In this document: piece by piece, positions 8,293 to 17,465 of the stretch
Layout: the number at the start of each line of letters is the position of its first letter
Numbering within the stretch: the stretch's first letter is position 1
DNA from: Paraburkholderia diazotrophica
GTDB lineage: Bacteria > Pseudomonadota > Gammaproteobacteria > Burkholderiales > Burkholderiaceae
Length of the DNA: 64,000 nt
Assembly (NCBI RefSeq): GCF_900108945.1
Contig: NZ_FNYE01000007.1
Location: 186,001 to 250,000 of the forward strand
Direction of reading: 5' to 3'
Program-made: the position numbers and the translations under genes
Notes under the pieces: generated by a model
Databases searched by the model: none
What the model saw: the letters and a program-made list of their open reading frames with translations, nothing else
What the model was told of the DNA's origin: nothing

Positions 8293-9639
8293 ATGCGAAG
8301 GGACAACCCAGCGCTCTATCGTAGCCAGAAGACGCCCGTCACGCCGCGGCGCCGGCGTCTTCTGATCCTCGGTGCGATCGTCGTGCTGATCGCGCTGGGC
8401 TGGGTGCTGTTCACGATCATCGAGCCGGCATTTCAGACGCGAATCGTCATCACGACAGGCGCGGATAAAGGCATTTATCGCGGCTTTGCAGACCGGTATG
8501 CGCCCGTCCTCAAACGCGACGGCGTCACACTCGATATACGCAGTTCTTCAGGTTCCGTCGAAAACTACCAGCGGTTGAGAGATCCCAATAGCGAGTACGA
8601 GGTGGGCTTTATTCAATCGGGCACCACCGCGCCGCAGGAGACGGACGGCTTGCAGACGATCGCCGCGGTTTCGTATGAACCGATCTGGGTGTTCTATCGC
8701 GGCGACGCCGTCGTCAACCGACTCGTGCAACTGCGCGGCAAGCGGATCGGCATCGGCGTGCCCGGCAGCGGGCTCCTGCATGTGTCGCTCGTGCTGCTCG
8801 GCTATAGCGGGATCGATCGCGACAATACGCAACTGGTCGAAACCGATGCGGAGAAAGCGTATCGCTGTCTCGAAGACGGCTGTCTCGATGCCGCATTTTT
8901 TATCGGCAGACCGGATGCGCCGATGCAGAAAACGCTGCTGAACAGCGACCTGAAACTCATGAGTTTTGCCCAGGCGGACGCACTGGTGCAGAAGTTCCCG
9001 TCGCTTTCGAAGGTGACGTTCCCGCGCGGGTCGACCAGCATCGTGAACGACCGCCCGCAGAACGATGTCACGTTGCTGGCCGCGACGGCGCTGCTCGTCG
9101 CAAAGGACACGTTGCATCCGGCACTCGTCTATCTGCTGCTCGATGCCGCCAAGACCGTTCACTCTGGCGAAGACTACTTCACGCCGCTCGGCGCGTTTCC
9201 CAATCTGAATACCGACGAGTTTCCTCTTTCCAGCGAAAGCGAACGTTATTTCAAATCGGGGCGTCCCTTTCTTCAGCGCTATCTTCCGTTCTGGCTGGCG
9301 AGCTTTATCGAAAGACGCCTGCTTATTCTTTTGCCGTTCATGGCGGTGCTCATTGGCGTCGTGCAGGCATTGCCGCGAATGGTCGAGACGCGGATAAAGA
9401 ACCGCTTTATCGTCTGGTATCGCGAACTCAAATCGCTGGAAGACGAAATATGGAAAACCGCGCAGCCGTCGAATGATCTCATTGCACAATGGCGTCATGA
9501 AATCGAGAACATCGACGCGCAGGCAAGCCAGATACGCGTGCCGACACGTTATCTGCATGATGTCTATGCGCTCAAGCAGGCCATCAGCGTCGTGCGTCAA
9601 CGCATTGCGATGGCGGCAGCGAAGCTGAACGAGCGCTAG
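8293..9639 (+). CDS. TAXI-family solute-binding protein, membrane anchored
   Basis: A 448-residue TAXI-type periplasmic binding protein, normally the binding component of TRAP transporters. A membrane anchor lies at about residues 22-42, followed by RIVITTGADKGIYRGFADRY, the family's first ligand-site strand, and later GKRIGIGVPGSGLLHVS. A second hydrophobic span at about 340-360 is followed by a cytoplasmic coiled-coil-like tail. No TRAP permease is adjacent, so this two-span form may work as a sensor or scaffold instead. It starts 15 bp after ppk2 and converges with the resolvase-like gene. Confidence 0.85.
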   Translation: MRRDNPALYRSQKTPVTPRRRRLLILGAIVVLIALGWVLFTIIEPAFQTRIVITTGADKGIYRGFADRYAPVLKRDGVTLDIRSSSGSVENYQRLRDPNSEYEVGFIQSGTTAPQETDGLQTIAAVSYEPIWVFYRGDAVVNRLVQLRGKRIGIGVPGSGLLHVSLVLLGYSGIDRDNTQLVETDAEKAYRCLEDGCLDAAFFIGRPDAPMQKTLLNSDLKLMSFAQADALVQKFPSLSKVTFPRGSTSIVNDRPQNDVTLLAATALLVAKDTLHPALVYLLLDAAKTVHSGEDYFTPLGAFPNLNTDEFPLSSESERYFKSGRPFLQRYLPFWLASFIERRLLILLPFMAVLIGVVQALPRMVETRIKNRFIVWYRELKSLEDEIWKTAQPSNDLIAQWRHEIENIDAQASQIRVPTRYLHDVYALKQAISVVRQRIAMAAAKLNER

Positions 9640-9657
9640 TTCAGCGATAATTCAGCG

Positions 9658-10272
9658 CTATGCAGCCGCCGGCGCGGAAGACGCGTCGCGTATCCGCATG
9701 ATGGTTTGACGCGAGGTGCCGAATTTGCGCGCGACCTCGCTGACGGACAGCCCTTTGTCGAGCGAGCGCATGACGCGCGCTCTGTCGGTGCGCGAGAGCG
9801 ACGCGGGGCGGCCAGTATGCCGTCCGCTTTCCTGCGCGAATTGCAGGCTCTTCCTGCTTCGCTGGCTTCTGGTCGCGATCTCCATCTGCACGATGGCGCG
9901 CAGCGTTTTGACGGCTTGCGGTTCGGGGTGGGCCGTCAGATCCATGCTGCCGAGTTCGACGCATCGCACGGACACCTTCGCGCTGCGGCATCGCGTCAAT
10001 GTCGCGAGTACATCTCGCGCACTGCATCCCAGCGCGGAGAGCTTCAGTACCACGAGCAAGTCATCGCGGGCGATGCGTCTAAGCAAAACATTCAGTTGTG
10101 GTCGGTCTGCTGCGGGAAAGTACTGCGGCACGTCGTCGATTGCGACACGATTGAGCGCGACGGTATAGCCGGCCTTGTCGATCTGGATCAGCTCGTGTTC
10201 GGGAGTGTGGCTGTCGCTCGCGCCGTTGATGTAGAAGTACGTTTGTCGCAAGTGTTGTCTCCGGGAAAGCAT
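9658..10272 (-). CDS. Resolvase-like protein with a degenerate active site
   Basis: A 204-residue protein with the layout of a small serine recombinase: an N-terminal resolvase fold (about residues 11-135) and a C-terminal helix-turn-helix (GLSVSEVARKFGTSRQTIMR, 174-193). The catalytic residues are gone. The YxRxS motif reads YINGAS, and the KLDRLGRS helix reads KLSALGCS, so the nucleophile Ser and both key Arg are replaced. It may act as a DNA-binding regulator. The ATG at 10272 has only a weak ribosome site. It lies on the same strand as, and downstream of, the receiver and hybrid-kinase genes. Confidence 0.8.
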   Translation of the reverse strand: MLSRRQHLRQTYFYINGASDSHTPEHELIQIDKAGYTVALNRVAIDDVPQYFPAADRPQLNVLLRRIARDDLLVVLKLSALGCSARDVLATLTRCRSAKVSVRCVELGSMDLTAHPEPQAVKTLRAIVQMEIATRSQRSRKSLQFAQESGRHTGRPASLSRTDRARVMRSLDKGLSVSEVARKFGTSRQTIMRIRDASSAPAAA

Positions 10273-10294
10273 TGAAGGGGGATGCGTGCCGCCG

Positions 10295-10885
10295 TCAGAT
10301 CTCGAACAGGATGGCCTGAACGATCGTATCGATCGAAGCCGGCTTTACAAGAACGGTATCGAAGCCGATGTACTCGCCGTGTTCGAGCCCTTCCGGAACC
10401 ATCGCGATGATGCGGATCGACGGGTCCGTTTTGAGTTGGCCGATCGCGAGCAGCGAAGCCTCATCGAGCTTCCTTTCCACGTCGACGAGGAAGGCCGTGG
10501 CAGGTCCGTGCGAAGCGGCATCGGAGAGGCGCTCCGTCGGCAGCACAGTTGTCTTGAATCCTCGCAGGCGCAATAGCAGCGCAATCGACTCACCGACGTG
10601 CGAATTGGCGTGGACGATCGCAATGCTCTTGCCCGCGTGCTGCGTCGGGTTCTCGACGATTGCGGCGCTACGCAACACCGCTTCGCAGCTCAGCCACAAC
10701 AGCCGCGCCTCCTCATAGGCATGCAGCGCAGTCCGCTTCGTCGTTTCGTCGGCGAACGGATTGGCGGAGAGCGCCCGGACGCGCGCATCCGCTTCCTCCA
10801 GTCGCCTGACGGCTTCGTCGAATTGAGCCTTCGCGTTGTTGCCGGGATTGTCGAAACTGTCCATGATTTCCCGCTTCGCTTCCAT
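10295..10885 (-). CDS. Atypical receiver-domain protein
   Basis: About 196 residues. Residues 1-75 are a charged helical region (FDEAVRRLEEADARVRALS) and residues 86-196 fold like a response-regulator receiver. The usual phospho-acceptor Asp (D135 in FLVDVE) and switch Lys (K181 in VLVKPAS) are present. The N-terminal acidic pair that binds magnesium is replaced (IAIVHANSH instead of VVDDD), so normal phosphorylation is doubtful. There is no output domain. The start is uncertain: ATG 10885, ATG 10864 and TTG 10903 are all possible. It lies 56 bp downstream of the hybrid kinase gene and is probably in the same operon. Confidence 0.7.
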   Translation of the reverse strand: MEAKREIMDSFDNPGNNAKAQFDEAVRRLEEADARVRALSANPFADETTKRTALHAYEEARLLWLSCEAVLRSAAIVENPTQHAGKSIAIVHANSHVGESIALLLRLRGFKTTVLPTERLSDAASHGPATAFLVDVERKLDEASLLAIGQLKTDPSIRIIAMVPEGLEHGEYIGFDTVLVKPASIDTIVQAILFEI

Positions 10886-10941
10886 CGCCCGATGCTTCTT
10901 CAAAGCTCACGGCATTCGCGTCGCTCGTGCTGATGTGCGCT

Positions 10942-13900
10942 CTATTTGCGCAGACGCGAGAACACAGTGAGCAGATCTTCCAGCAGCACCGGCTTCTTCA
11001 TGTGCGCATCGAAGCCGGCATTTTCTGCCTGGCTGACATCGTCCTCCTCGCCAAAGCCGCTCAACGCAATGCAGATCACGGATTTCATCGACGGTTCCTG
11101 CCGCAGCTTGCCGACGAATTCGAGTCCGCTCATGCCCGGCATGCCGATATCGGACAGCACGACGTCGGGCACCTGGCCGTCGAGCAACGTCAATGCCTCT
11201 TCGCCGCTGGTGGCCGTCCGAACGACGGCGCCCTCGCTTTCCAGAAGCAGCTTGAACGTTTCCACCGTCGCCGCGTCGTCGTCGACCATCAGGATCTGCA
11301 TGCCTTGCAGCGACTGGAGCGCGCCGCCGCTGTCCGCGTTCACATGCGCAAGCGAGCCGTGCGTCGGAAGCGTGACCGTGAACGTAGCGCCCTTGCCGAC
11401 GCCTTCCGATTCCGCCCGCACGGCGCCGCCATGCAGGTTCACGAGATCCTTGACGAGCGCGAGGCCGATGCCGAGGCCGGCGCGGCGCGTGGTGGGGTCG
11501 CGGCTCTGCTGGAACATGTCGAAGATGTGCGGCAGCAGCGCAGGCTCGATGCCGCTGCCCGTATCGGACACGCGAAGCACCGCCTCCGCATGTTCGTTCA
11601 CCTTCAGCGACACATTCACCGATCCGTGACTGGTGAACTTCAGCGCATTGCTGATCAGGTTCCAGACGATCTGTTCGATGCGCGTGAGATCCGCGTGAAT
11701 GATGACGGGCGTCTCCGTCATCGAGACATTGAGCGCGAGGCCGCGATGTTTCGCGTCGTCCTGCACGGCATTGCTCACGCGCTGCACGATCTCGCGCATG
11801 TCGACGGCCGTGCGCACCACCGACAGCTTGCCCGTGCGCACACGCGAGATGTCGAGCAGATCGTCGATGATCTGCGCCTGGCCGATCACGGTGCGCCGGA
11901 TCGTATCGGTTGCACGCGAGATGTTGAGGCTTTGCCGCGTTTCCGGTGCGCGCGCAATCAGTTCCGCGCTCGCCGAGATCAGGTTGAGAGGATGCTTGAG
12001 TTCGTGCGAGACCACCGCGAGAAACTCATCGCGCCGCCGTTGCGCGTCTCGCTCGCTGGTTTCGCGAGTCGTCTGGACCTGCACGCCGCGGCCGGCCGTC
12101 CCCGCCTCGACGGATTCGCCGAGATCGCGCGCGATCTTCGCAAAGCCGCTCACGCCAGGCTCGTCCAGACGCGACAGCACGCCGCTCGCAAAGAAACGCG
12201 TGCCGTCCTTGCGCGTATGCCAACGCTCTTCATTGGTGCGTCCATGCAGGCGCGCTTCGGCGAATTCGCGCTGGGCAACGTTATTGGCGCGGTCTTCTTC
12301 GGTCGAAAGAATGTCGGCGGACTGCCCGATTGCTTCCGCTTCCGCGTATCCGAAGATCCGTTCCGCGCCCGCATTCCAGCTGGTGATGATGCCGTCGTCG
12401 TCGAACGTGATGATCGCGTAGTCCTTCGTGCCGTCGGCGACGATGCGCATCCGGCGTTCGCCTTCGCGCAGCCGGTCCTCCGCCTGACGGCGGCCCGTGA
12501 TGTCGATGAACGACAGCACCGCGCCGTCGATGCGGTCCTCCGTCGTGCGATACGGCACGAAGCGCGCGAGATACCAGCGGCCATCGTTGCTCTTCAGCTC
12601 GCGCTCGATGAGGCGCAGCGAGTCGAATGCTTCGGCGGCGTCGTCGGCGAGCTTGTCGTATTCGAGCCGGTGCGTGATGTCGAGCAGCGAGCGGCCGATG
12701 TCCGAAGGAATGATGCTGAACACGTCCGTCGCGCGCGGCGTATAGCGCTTGATGCAGATATTGCGGTCGACGAAGATCGTGCCGATGTCGTTCGCCGCGA
12801 TCAGGTTCTGCAAGTCGTCGTTGATCTTGCCGGTTTCCTCGACCTTCGATTTCAGCTCGGCGTTCACGGTCGTCAGCTCTTCGTTGATCGACTGCAATTC
12901 TTCCTTGCTGGTTTCCAGTTCTTCCGTCGCCGAACGCAGCTCTTCGTTGATTGCCTGCAACTCTTCGTTGGAGGCTTTCAGTTCTTCCGTCGATGTTTCC
13001 GATTGCTCGATGGTCGACTGAAGCTGTTCTTTCGTGCGCTGCAATTCGCGTTCGAGCTGGGTGATGATCGGGTCCTTCTGCGCATCGGCCGACGAAGTTT
13101 CCGCGCCACCCATGCTGTCCTCGACTTCATCGAACAGCACCAGTACGAAATCCGCATTCGCTTCCGCATCGTGCACAGGGCGCGCCGTCATGTTGACGAA
13201 ATACGAACGCCCGTCGCGCTCGATCCGCACGCGCCGCGCTTCGACGCTTCGATTCGTGTGCAACGCCTGATAGATCGCGGTGCGCAGTTCGAGCCGCAGT
13301 TCGGGACGCACGACGGCGACGATGTTGTGCGACGGCTCGCCACCCGAGTACTGCAAGAAGCGGCCCGCGCGATCGGACAGATGCACGATCTCCGAATCGC
13401 GGCTGACGAGCACGCTAGGCGGCGCATATTGCTCGACGAGCCGCTGATGCAGGTCGCCGAACGAAAAGCGGCGGCGTCCCGGCGGCTGCACGGTGGCGAC
13501 GACAGGGCGCGTGCTCATCGTGCCGGAGATCGCAACGGGCATGGGCGCGTCGCCGCGCACGGCCATGTTCGCGCGGTAGATGCGGTTGCGCTTGTCGACG
13601 ACGCTGAACATCGAGCTGACGCTATCGGCAGATTCGGAACTGCCGAGAAAGAGCACGCCGCCTGGACGCAGCGCGAAATGGAACATCCTGAGGATTTCCA
13701 TCTGCGCCTCGCGATCCAGATAGATCAGCAGATTGCGGCAGCAGATCAGATCGAGCCGGGAGAAGGGCGGATCGCTCAGCACGTTGTGATGCGCGAACAG
13801 CATATGCTCGCGCAATTCCTTCTTCACACGATAATGCGCGGCGTCCTTCGAAAAGAACTGGCGCACGCGGGCGGGCGTCACGTCGGCGAGAATCGAGTCG

Positions 13901-15024
13901 GGATAAAGGCCGGCGCGCGCGAAGGAGATCGCGCGCTCGTCGATGTCGGTCGCGAACACCTGGAACGAGATGCCTTCCGACGACTTCAGCGAGCGCTCCT
14001 GCAGCAGCATCGCGAGCGAATAGGCTTCCTCGCCTGTCGCGCAGCCGACCGACCACACGCGGATGCGATCCTGCTCGCCGCGGCCTTCGAAAAGCTGCGG
14101 CAGCACTTCGCGCTCCAGCACATCGAACGCTTCCTTGTCGCGGAAGAAGTTCGTGACGCTGATCAGCATGTCCTGCAACAACGCCTGCGTTTCTTCGGGA
14201 TGCAGATGCAAATGGTCGCGATACGCGGGCAGATCGACGATGCCGTTGACCTGCAGCCGGCGCTCGATCCGGCGCAACACTGTCGCCCGCTTGTAATGGC
14301 GGAAATCGTGCGCGGTGCGCGTGCGCAGGATGATCATGATTTCGCGCAATGCGCGCTCGGCCGTCTCGTCTGAAAGATCTTCTGCGCGCTCTTCGCTTTC
14401 GACAACGGGTAGATGAATTTCCCGCGCTGTCGACCACAGATCCATCAGCCGTTGCGGCATCTCCGCAGCCGTCAGCACGAAGTCGACCATGCCCGTGGCA
14501 ATCGCGCTTCGCGGCATGCTGTCGTATTCGGCTTCCGACGGGTCTTGCGCGAGCGTGATGCCGCCCATTTCCTTGACTCTCGACAGCCCGACGGAACCAT
14601 CCGAACCCGCGCCGGACATCACGATGCCGATCGCGCGTTCGCGATGGGCTTCCGCGAGCGTGCGGAAGAACAGATCGATTGCGGCCCTGCGTCCATCCTG
14701 GGGCCGGTTGGGCGCGACGCGCAGAAAGTCGTCGACCATGGTCAGTTCGAGCGACGGCGCGATCAGATACACATGATCGGGCTGAATGGGTGTCGCGCTC
14801 GTCACCTCCGCCACGGGCATGTCGGTCGCCTTCTGGAGCAACGACGCGAGGTTGCTTTCGTGATCCGGCGCCAGATGGACGACCACCACGAACGCCATCG
14901 ACGTATGCGCCGGCAACGCTTCGAAGAATTCCAGCAGGGCTCCCAATCCACCCGCCGATGCACCGATACCGACGATCGGATAGTTTGCCTGGCTCGGTAT
15001 GGTCTGTGCCCGTCTCTTAGGCAT
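10942..15024 (-). CDS. CheB-CheR-PAS-histidine kinase-receiver hybrid
   Basis: A 1360-residue cytoplasmic fusion. In order it has: a CheB methylesterase domain (about 15-200, with GIGASAGG, VVHLAPDHES and GAGSDGSVG); a CheR methyltransferase domain (about 215-490, SVGCATGEEAYSLA); a long coiled coil (about 655-735) of repeated EELKASNEELQ-type heptads; PAS domains (about 740-860 and 875-990); a HisKA helix with SHELKHPLNLIS near 1006; a HATPase (about 1105-1225); and a C-terminal receiver with its Asp in VVLSDIGMPGMSG near 1290. There is no membrane span. Such fusions probably link methylation chemistry to phosphorelay signalling; the ligand is unknown. ATG 15024 follows CAGGACACGCAGCC. Confidence 0.93.
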   Translation of the reverse strand: MPKRRAQTIPSQANYPIVGIGASAGGLGALLEFFEALPAHTSMAFVVVVHLAPDHESNLASLLQKATDMPVAEVTSATPIQPDHVYLIAPSLELTMVDDFLRVAPNRPQDGRRAAIDLFFRTLAEAHRERAIGIVMSGAGSDGSVGLSRVKEMGGITLAQDPSEAEYDSMPRSAIATGMVDFVLTAAEMPQRLMDLWSTAREIHLPVVESEERAEDLSDETAERALREIMIILRTRTAHDFRHYKRATVLRRIERRLQVNGIVDLPAYRDHLHLHPEETQALLQDMLISVTNFFRDKEAFDVLEREVLPQLFEGRGEQDRIRVWSVGCATGEEAYSLAMLLQERSLKSSEGISFQVFATDIDERAISFARAGLYPDSILADVTPARVRQFFSKDAAHYRVKKELREHMLFAHHNVLSDPPFSRLDLICCRNLLIYLDREAQMEILRMFHFALRPGGVLFLGSSESADSVSSMFSVVDKRNRIYRANMAVRGDAPMPVAISGTMSTRPVVATVQPPGRRRFSFGDLHQRLVEQYAPPSVLVSRDSEIVHLSDRAGRFLQYSGGEPSHNIVAVVRPELRLELRTAIYQALHTNRSVEARRVRIERDGRSYFVNMTARPVHDAEANADFVLVLFDEVEDSMGGAETSSADAQKDPIITQLERELQRTKEQLQSTIEQSETSTEELKASNEELQAINEELRSATEELETSKEELQSINEELTTVNAELKSKVEETGKINDDLQNLIAANDIGTIFVDRNICIKRYTPRATDVFSIIPSDIGRSLLDITHRLEYDKLADDAAEAFDSLRLIERELKSNDGRWYLARFVPYRTTEDRIDGAVLSFIDITGRRQAEDRLREGERRMRIVADGTKDYAIITFDDDGIITSWNAGAERIFGYAEAEAIGQSADILSTEEDRANNVAQREFAEARLHGRTNEERWHTRKDGTRFFASGVLSRLDEPGVSGFAKIARDLGESVEAGTAGRGVQVQTTRETSERDAQRRRDEFLAVVSHELKHPLNLISASAELIARAPETRQSLNISRATDTIRRTVIGQAQIIDDLLDISRVRTGKLSVVRTAVDMREIVQRVSNAVQDDAKHRGLALNVSMTETPVIIHADLTRIEQIVWNLISNALKFTSHGSVNVSLKVNEHAEAVLRVSDTGSGIEPALLPHIFDMFQQSRDPTTRRAGLGIGLALVKDLVNLHGGAVRAESEGVGKGATFTVTLPTHGSLAHVNADSGGALQSLQGMQILMVDDDAATVETFKLLLESEGAVVRTATSGEEALTLLDGQVPDVVLSDIGMPGMSGLEFVGKLRQEPSMKSVICIALSGFGEEDDVSQAENAGFDAHMKKPVLLEDLLTVFSRLRK

Positions 15025-15265
15025 GGCTGCGTGTCCTGTTCGAAGAATGATAGTGTCGCCCGAGACCCGGTCCGGGCGGCAATGCGGACCTCTCCCGCAT
15101 TGCGTCTACGCAAACCACTATTATCCGCTCTGGAACATAGACTGCAAAAGTCCTGCCGCTTCTTTTGCGTCGCGCGTTGCGTCTGTCTTTCCTGCCTTTG
15201 TGCGCCGTATCGCCGATGTCCGCTGAAATGCCCCGGAATGCCCTGAAACGTCCGTCACACGCGCC

Positions 15266-15955
15266 TCATCGCGATGGCGACGCTCTCCGGCCCCGCGCGC
15301 CGGAGGGCGTCGTGCCGGGAAACCGCGCGCGCGGTGGGGTCGCGTCGCGTTCGACGGCGTCGCGCGGCGCGGCCTCGTCTGTGGCGCGCGCGTCGCGTTT
15401 GCCGTCGATGAGTTCGATCAGCCGGCGCGGCAGGCCGGCGAGAGGCAGGATGTCGTCCGCGAAGGGCGACGCGTGCAACGGCATGCCTCGCGCGAACGCG
15501 TCTGCGGGGTCCTGGACAATCGTCGCGCCGCCGCACGTCTGGATCGCCTCGAGGCCGGCCGCGCCGTCGTCCAGCAGGCCCGTCAGGATCACGCCGATCA
15601 CGCGCGGGCCCATCTCGGCGGCAGCGCTGCGAAAGAGCGGGTCGATGGCGGGTCGTGCAAAATTTTCCTTCGCACCATGTACGAGCCGCAGCCGGCTCCC
15701 TTCGACAATCAGATGCTGATCGGGCGGCGCCACGTAGATTCTGCCGCACGCGTACGTTTCGCCGTCCGCCGCATGGACGGCGTGCAGCGGGCCAGCCATG
15801 TTCAAAAGCGAGGGGAGGATGCTGCCGTGGGTGCCCACGTGCAGCACGATTGCGATGGCCGCCCGCAGATCATGCGGAAGCCTGGACACAACGGCGCGAA
15901 GAGCATCGACCCCGCCCGATGATGTGCCTATCGCAATGAAATCCCGGCGGGTCAA
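15266..15955 (-). CDS. Free-standing CheB-type methylesterase domain
   Basis: About 229 residues, starting most plausibly at TTG 15955, which follows TGGAGCGACC; the open frame extends to 16048 but the added residues do not resemble CheB. The catalytic triad is recognisable: Ser in IAIGTSSGG (residues 7-15), His in VLHVGTHGS and Asp in LTGLLDDGAAG. There is no N-terminal receiver domain, so regulation differs from classical CheB. The C-terminal 40 residues are Arg/Ala/Pro-rich and probably disordered. It lies just upstream of the CheB-CheR hybrid on the same strand and is probably co-regulated. Confidence 0.85.
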   Translation of the reverse strand: MTRRDFIAIGTSSGGVDALRAVVSRLPHDLRAAIAIVLHVGTHGSILPSLLNMAGPLHAVHAADGETYACGRIYVAPPDQHLIVEGSRLRLVHGAKENFARPAIDPLFRSAAAEMGPRVIGVILTGLLDDGAAGLEAIQTCGGATIVQDPADAFARGMPLHASPFADDILPLAGLPRRLIELIDGKRDARATDEAAPRDAVERDATPPRARFPGTTPSGARGRRASPSR

Positions 15956-16119
15956 GGTCGCTCCAGTATGCCCAATTGGTATTTTGTAGCAATTGCTGTG
16001 CCGCGCCGTCCGGTTGTGCTGGAAGCGGGCCGTTCTCGGGAGCGGCACATAGGCTGTGCGAATACTTTTGATGCCCGGCTATAATCGCGCTCGAATGTGA
16101 CCTGAGAAGAAACTTACAC

Positions 16120-16575
16120 GTGAAAAAGATCGCCGCCTTCGCACTCGTCGCGCTTGCACTCGCTGGTTGCTCGTCCCCGGAAAAGCAGCAGAAGCAGGCC
16201 CAGGAGTTCATCCATAACGAAACCAGCCTCGCCGATGCACAGCGCAATGCGGTGGTCGACTGCGCGCCCGCGCAGTGCGACGCCGCCTGGGCCGCGACGA
16301 AGCGCTACATCCAGCAGCATTCCGACACGCCCGTGACCCGCGCGGACGCCGTCGCAATCGAGACCGACGTGCCCTACGATTCAGGCAAGGCCGCGTTGTC
16401 CGCGACGCGAGTCGCGAAAGCCGATGGCGCGACGCTCACGCTCTTTGCGCAATGCCGTGGAATGTACGGGCCGGACAAGGCGAAAGGCGAAGACTACGAC
16501 GAGTGCGCCGAGAAGATCCTCAAAACGCAAAACGGTTATGTGGCGTTTCTCAGGACACATGCGTCGGGTCAGTAA
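16120..16575 (+). CDS. Small lipoprotein
   Basis: A 151-residue lipoprotein starting at GTG 16120. The signal peptide ends in the lipobox LALAGC, so Cys16 would be lipidated. Ser at +2 suggests outer-membrane sorting. The mature protein has two further Cys pairs (VVDCAPAQC, and FAQCRG with DECAEK) that could form disulfides in the periplasm. No catalytic motif is recognised. It diverges from the CheB gene. Confidence 0.8.
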   Translation: MKKIAAFALVALALAGCSSPEKQQKQAQEFIHNETSLADAQRNAVVDCAPAQCDAAWAATKRYIQQHSDTPVTRADAVAIETDVPYDSGKAALSATRVAKADGATLTLFAQCRGMYGPDKAKGEDYDECAEKILKTQNGYVAFLRTHASGQ

Positions 16576-16988
16576 GCTGTCATCGTCTCCAGGTACCGTA
16601 CTGCTCGCTTTAGCTGAACGATGCCCGCTCGCTGCTGCGGTGGCGTCGCGTTCGAGCCGGGTGGATCTACGCGGCCTGATTTCGACTTGCCCGGCGACTA
16701 TGAAAGCCATAACGGCAATATTTCATTTCGGCGCACTGAACGGTCGCTCGACGGCTGGACCTGGCAATTGCCCGTCAACGCGATAGGCAGCGTCGGCGGC
16801 GCACGTCATGTCGGGGCTTATCGGCGAGTATCGAACGTTATTAACGTCATATTGTTTTAATACCCGATGTGACGATGTCTCGACCTCGGAGCCGGATGGC
16901 GTCGGCAGTGCCGGGATGACCAACGTGTCCGTTAGGCTTCTATTACGTACAGCATCGCCGTATTGGATTTGCGCGCGATCGTGTGTAG

Positions 16989-17102
16989 GCTGATATCAGC
17001 AGATCGGCACCCTCGCTGCTCTGTGGCGGAGGACGGAGAGAGCCCTCCGTACCCGCCTATGACGGCGGCCAACGTTGACCAGGCGTTGGCCGCCGATTTT
17101 TA
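16989..17102 (+). ncRNA. Candidate small RNA with three hairpins
   Basis: Three ordered stem-loops occur with no reading frame: a perfect 12-base palindrome GCTGATATCAGC (16989-17000), a GC-rich hairpin centred on ACGGAG/CTCCGT with outer GGCG/CGCC pairing (17025-17057), and a terminator (17064-17099). A weak promoter can be proposed: TTGGAT, 17 bases, TAGGCT, ending at about 16992. This would start the RNA inside the palindrome, so either the promoter or the first stem may be wrong. I do not recognise the RNA family. Confidence 0.4.
17064..17099 (+). terminator. Rho-independent terminator
   Basis: An 11-bp perfect stem, GGCGGCCAACG / CGTTGGCCGCC, with a 9-base loop, is followed by GATTTTTATT. 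No protein gene lies just upstream on the plus strand (the nearest stop is 490 bp away), which is the main argument for a separate short transcript. Confidence 0.8.
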
Positions 17103-17465
17103 TTGCATTCGCTCGCAGTGCTGCGTGTTTCAGTTTCCCGGCGCCGCAATTCATTCCGTTTTGGCGTGAAGTCATGTGCGCCCGACCACCAAGAGAACGG
17201 TCCGAGTCCAAAAACGATATATACCGTTTCGCCGTCACGATTCAACAGCGTGGCAATACCATCGATGCGCGGCTCGATCGTCGCTCACCAATAGACACGC
17301 ACTCGTCGTCCGCAAAAAATACATAGCGATCCTGTCTATAGGAAGCGCTTTGCAAGCCGCACGCCGCGCGATTTTCCTTGAAAATTGGGCACGCTTGATG
17401 CTCGCCGCTACGCGAACGCGTGCCGCGCGACATCGCGCAACGATCGGGACAAGGAGCATTTGCCC

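Larger units (their letters stand above)
16576..17465 (+). other. Gene-poor stretch between the lipoprotein and decarboxylase genes
   Basis: About 890 bp with no convincing protein gene; short open frames here lack ribosome sites and conserved features. It contains a candidate small RNA ending in a strong terminator (annotated separately) at about 16.99-17.10 kb. The 3' 300 bp are comparatively AT-rich and should contain the promoter of the decarboxylase gene, whose ribosome site AAGGAG lies at 17452-17457. Confidence 0.6.

Noticed and set aside
10927..14373. An 1148-codon open frame on the plus strand opposite the CheB-CheR hybrid
   Set aside because: It is the antisense of a clearly recognised multidomain protein, with His/Arg/Ala-rich low-complexity content.
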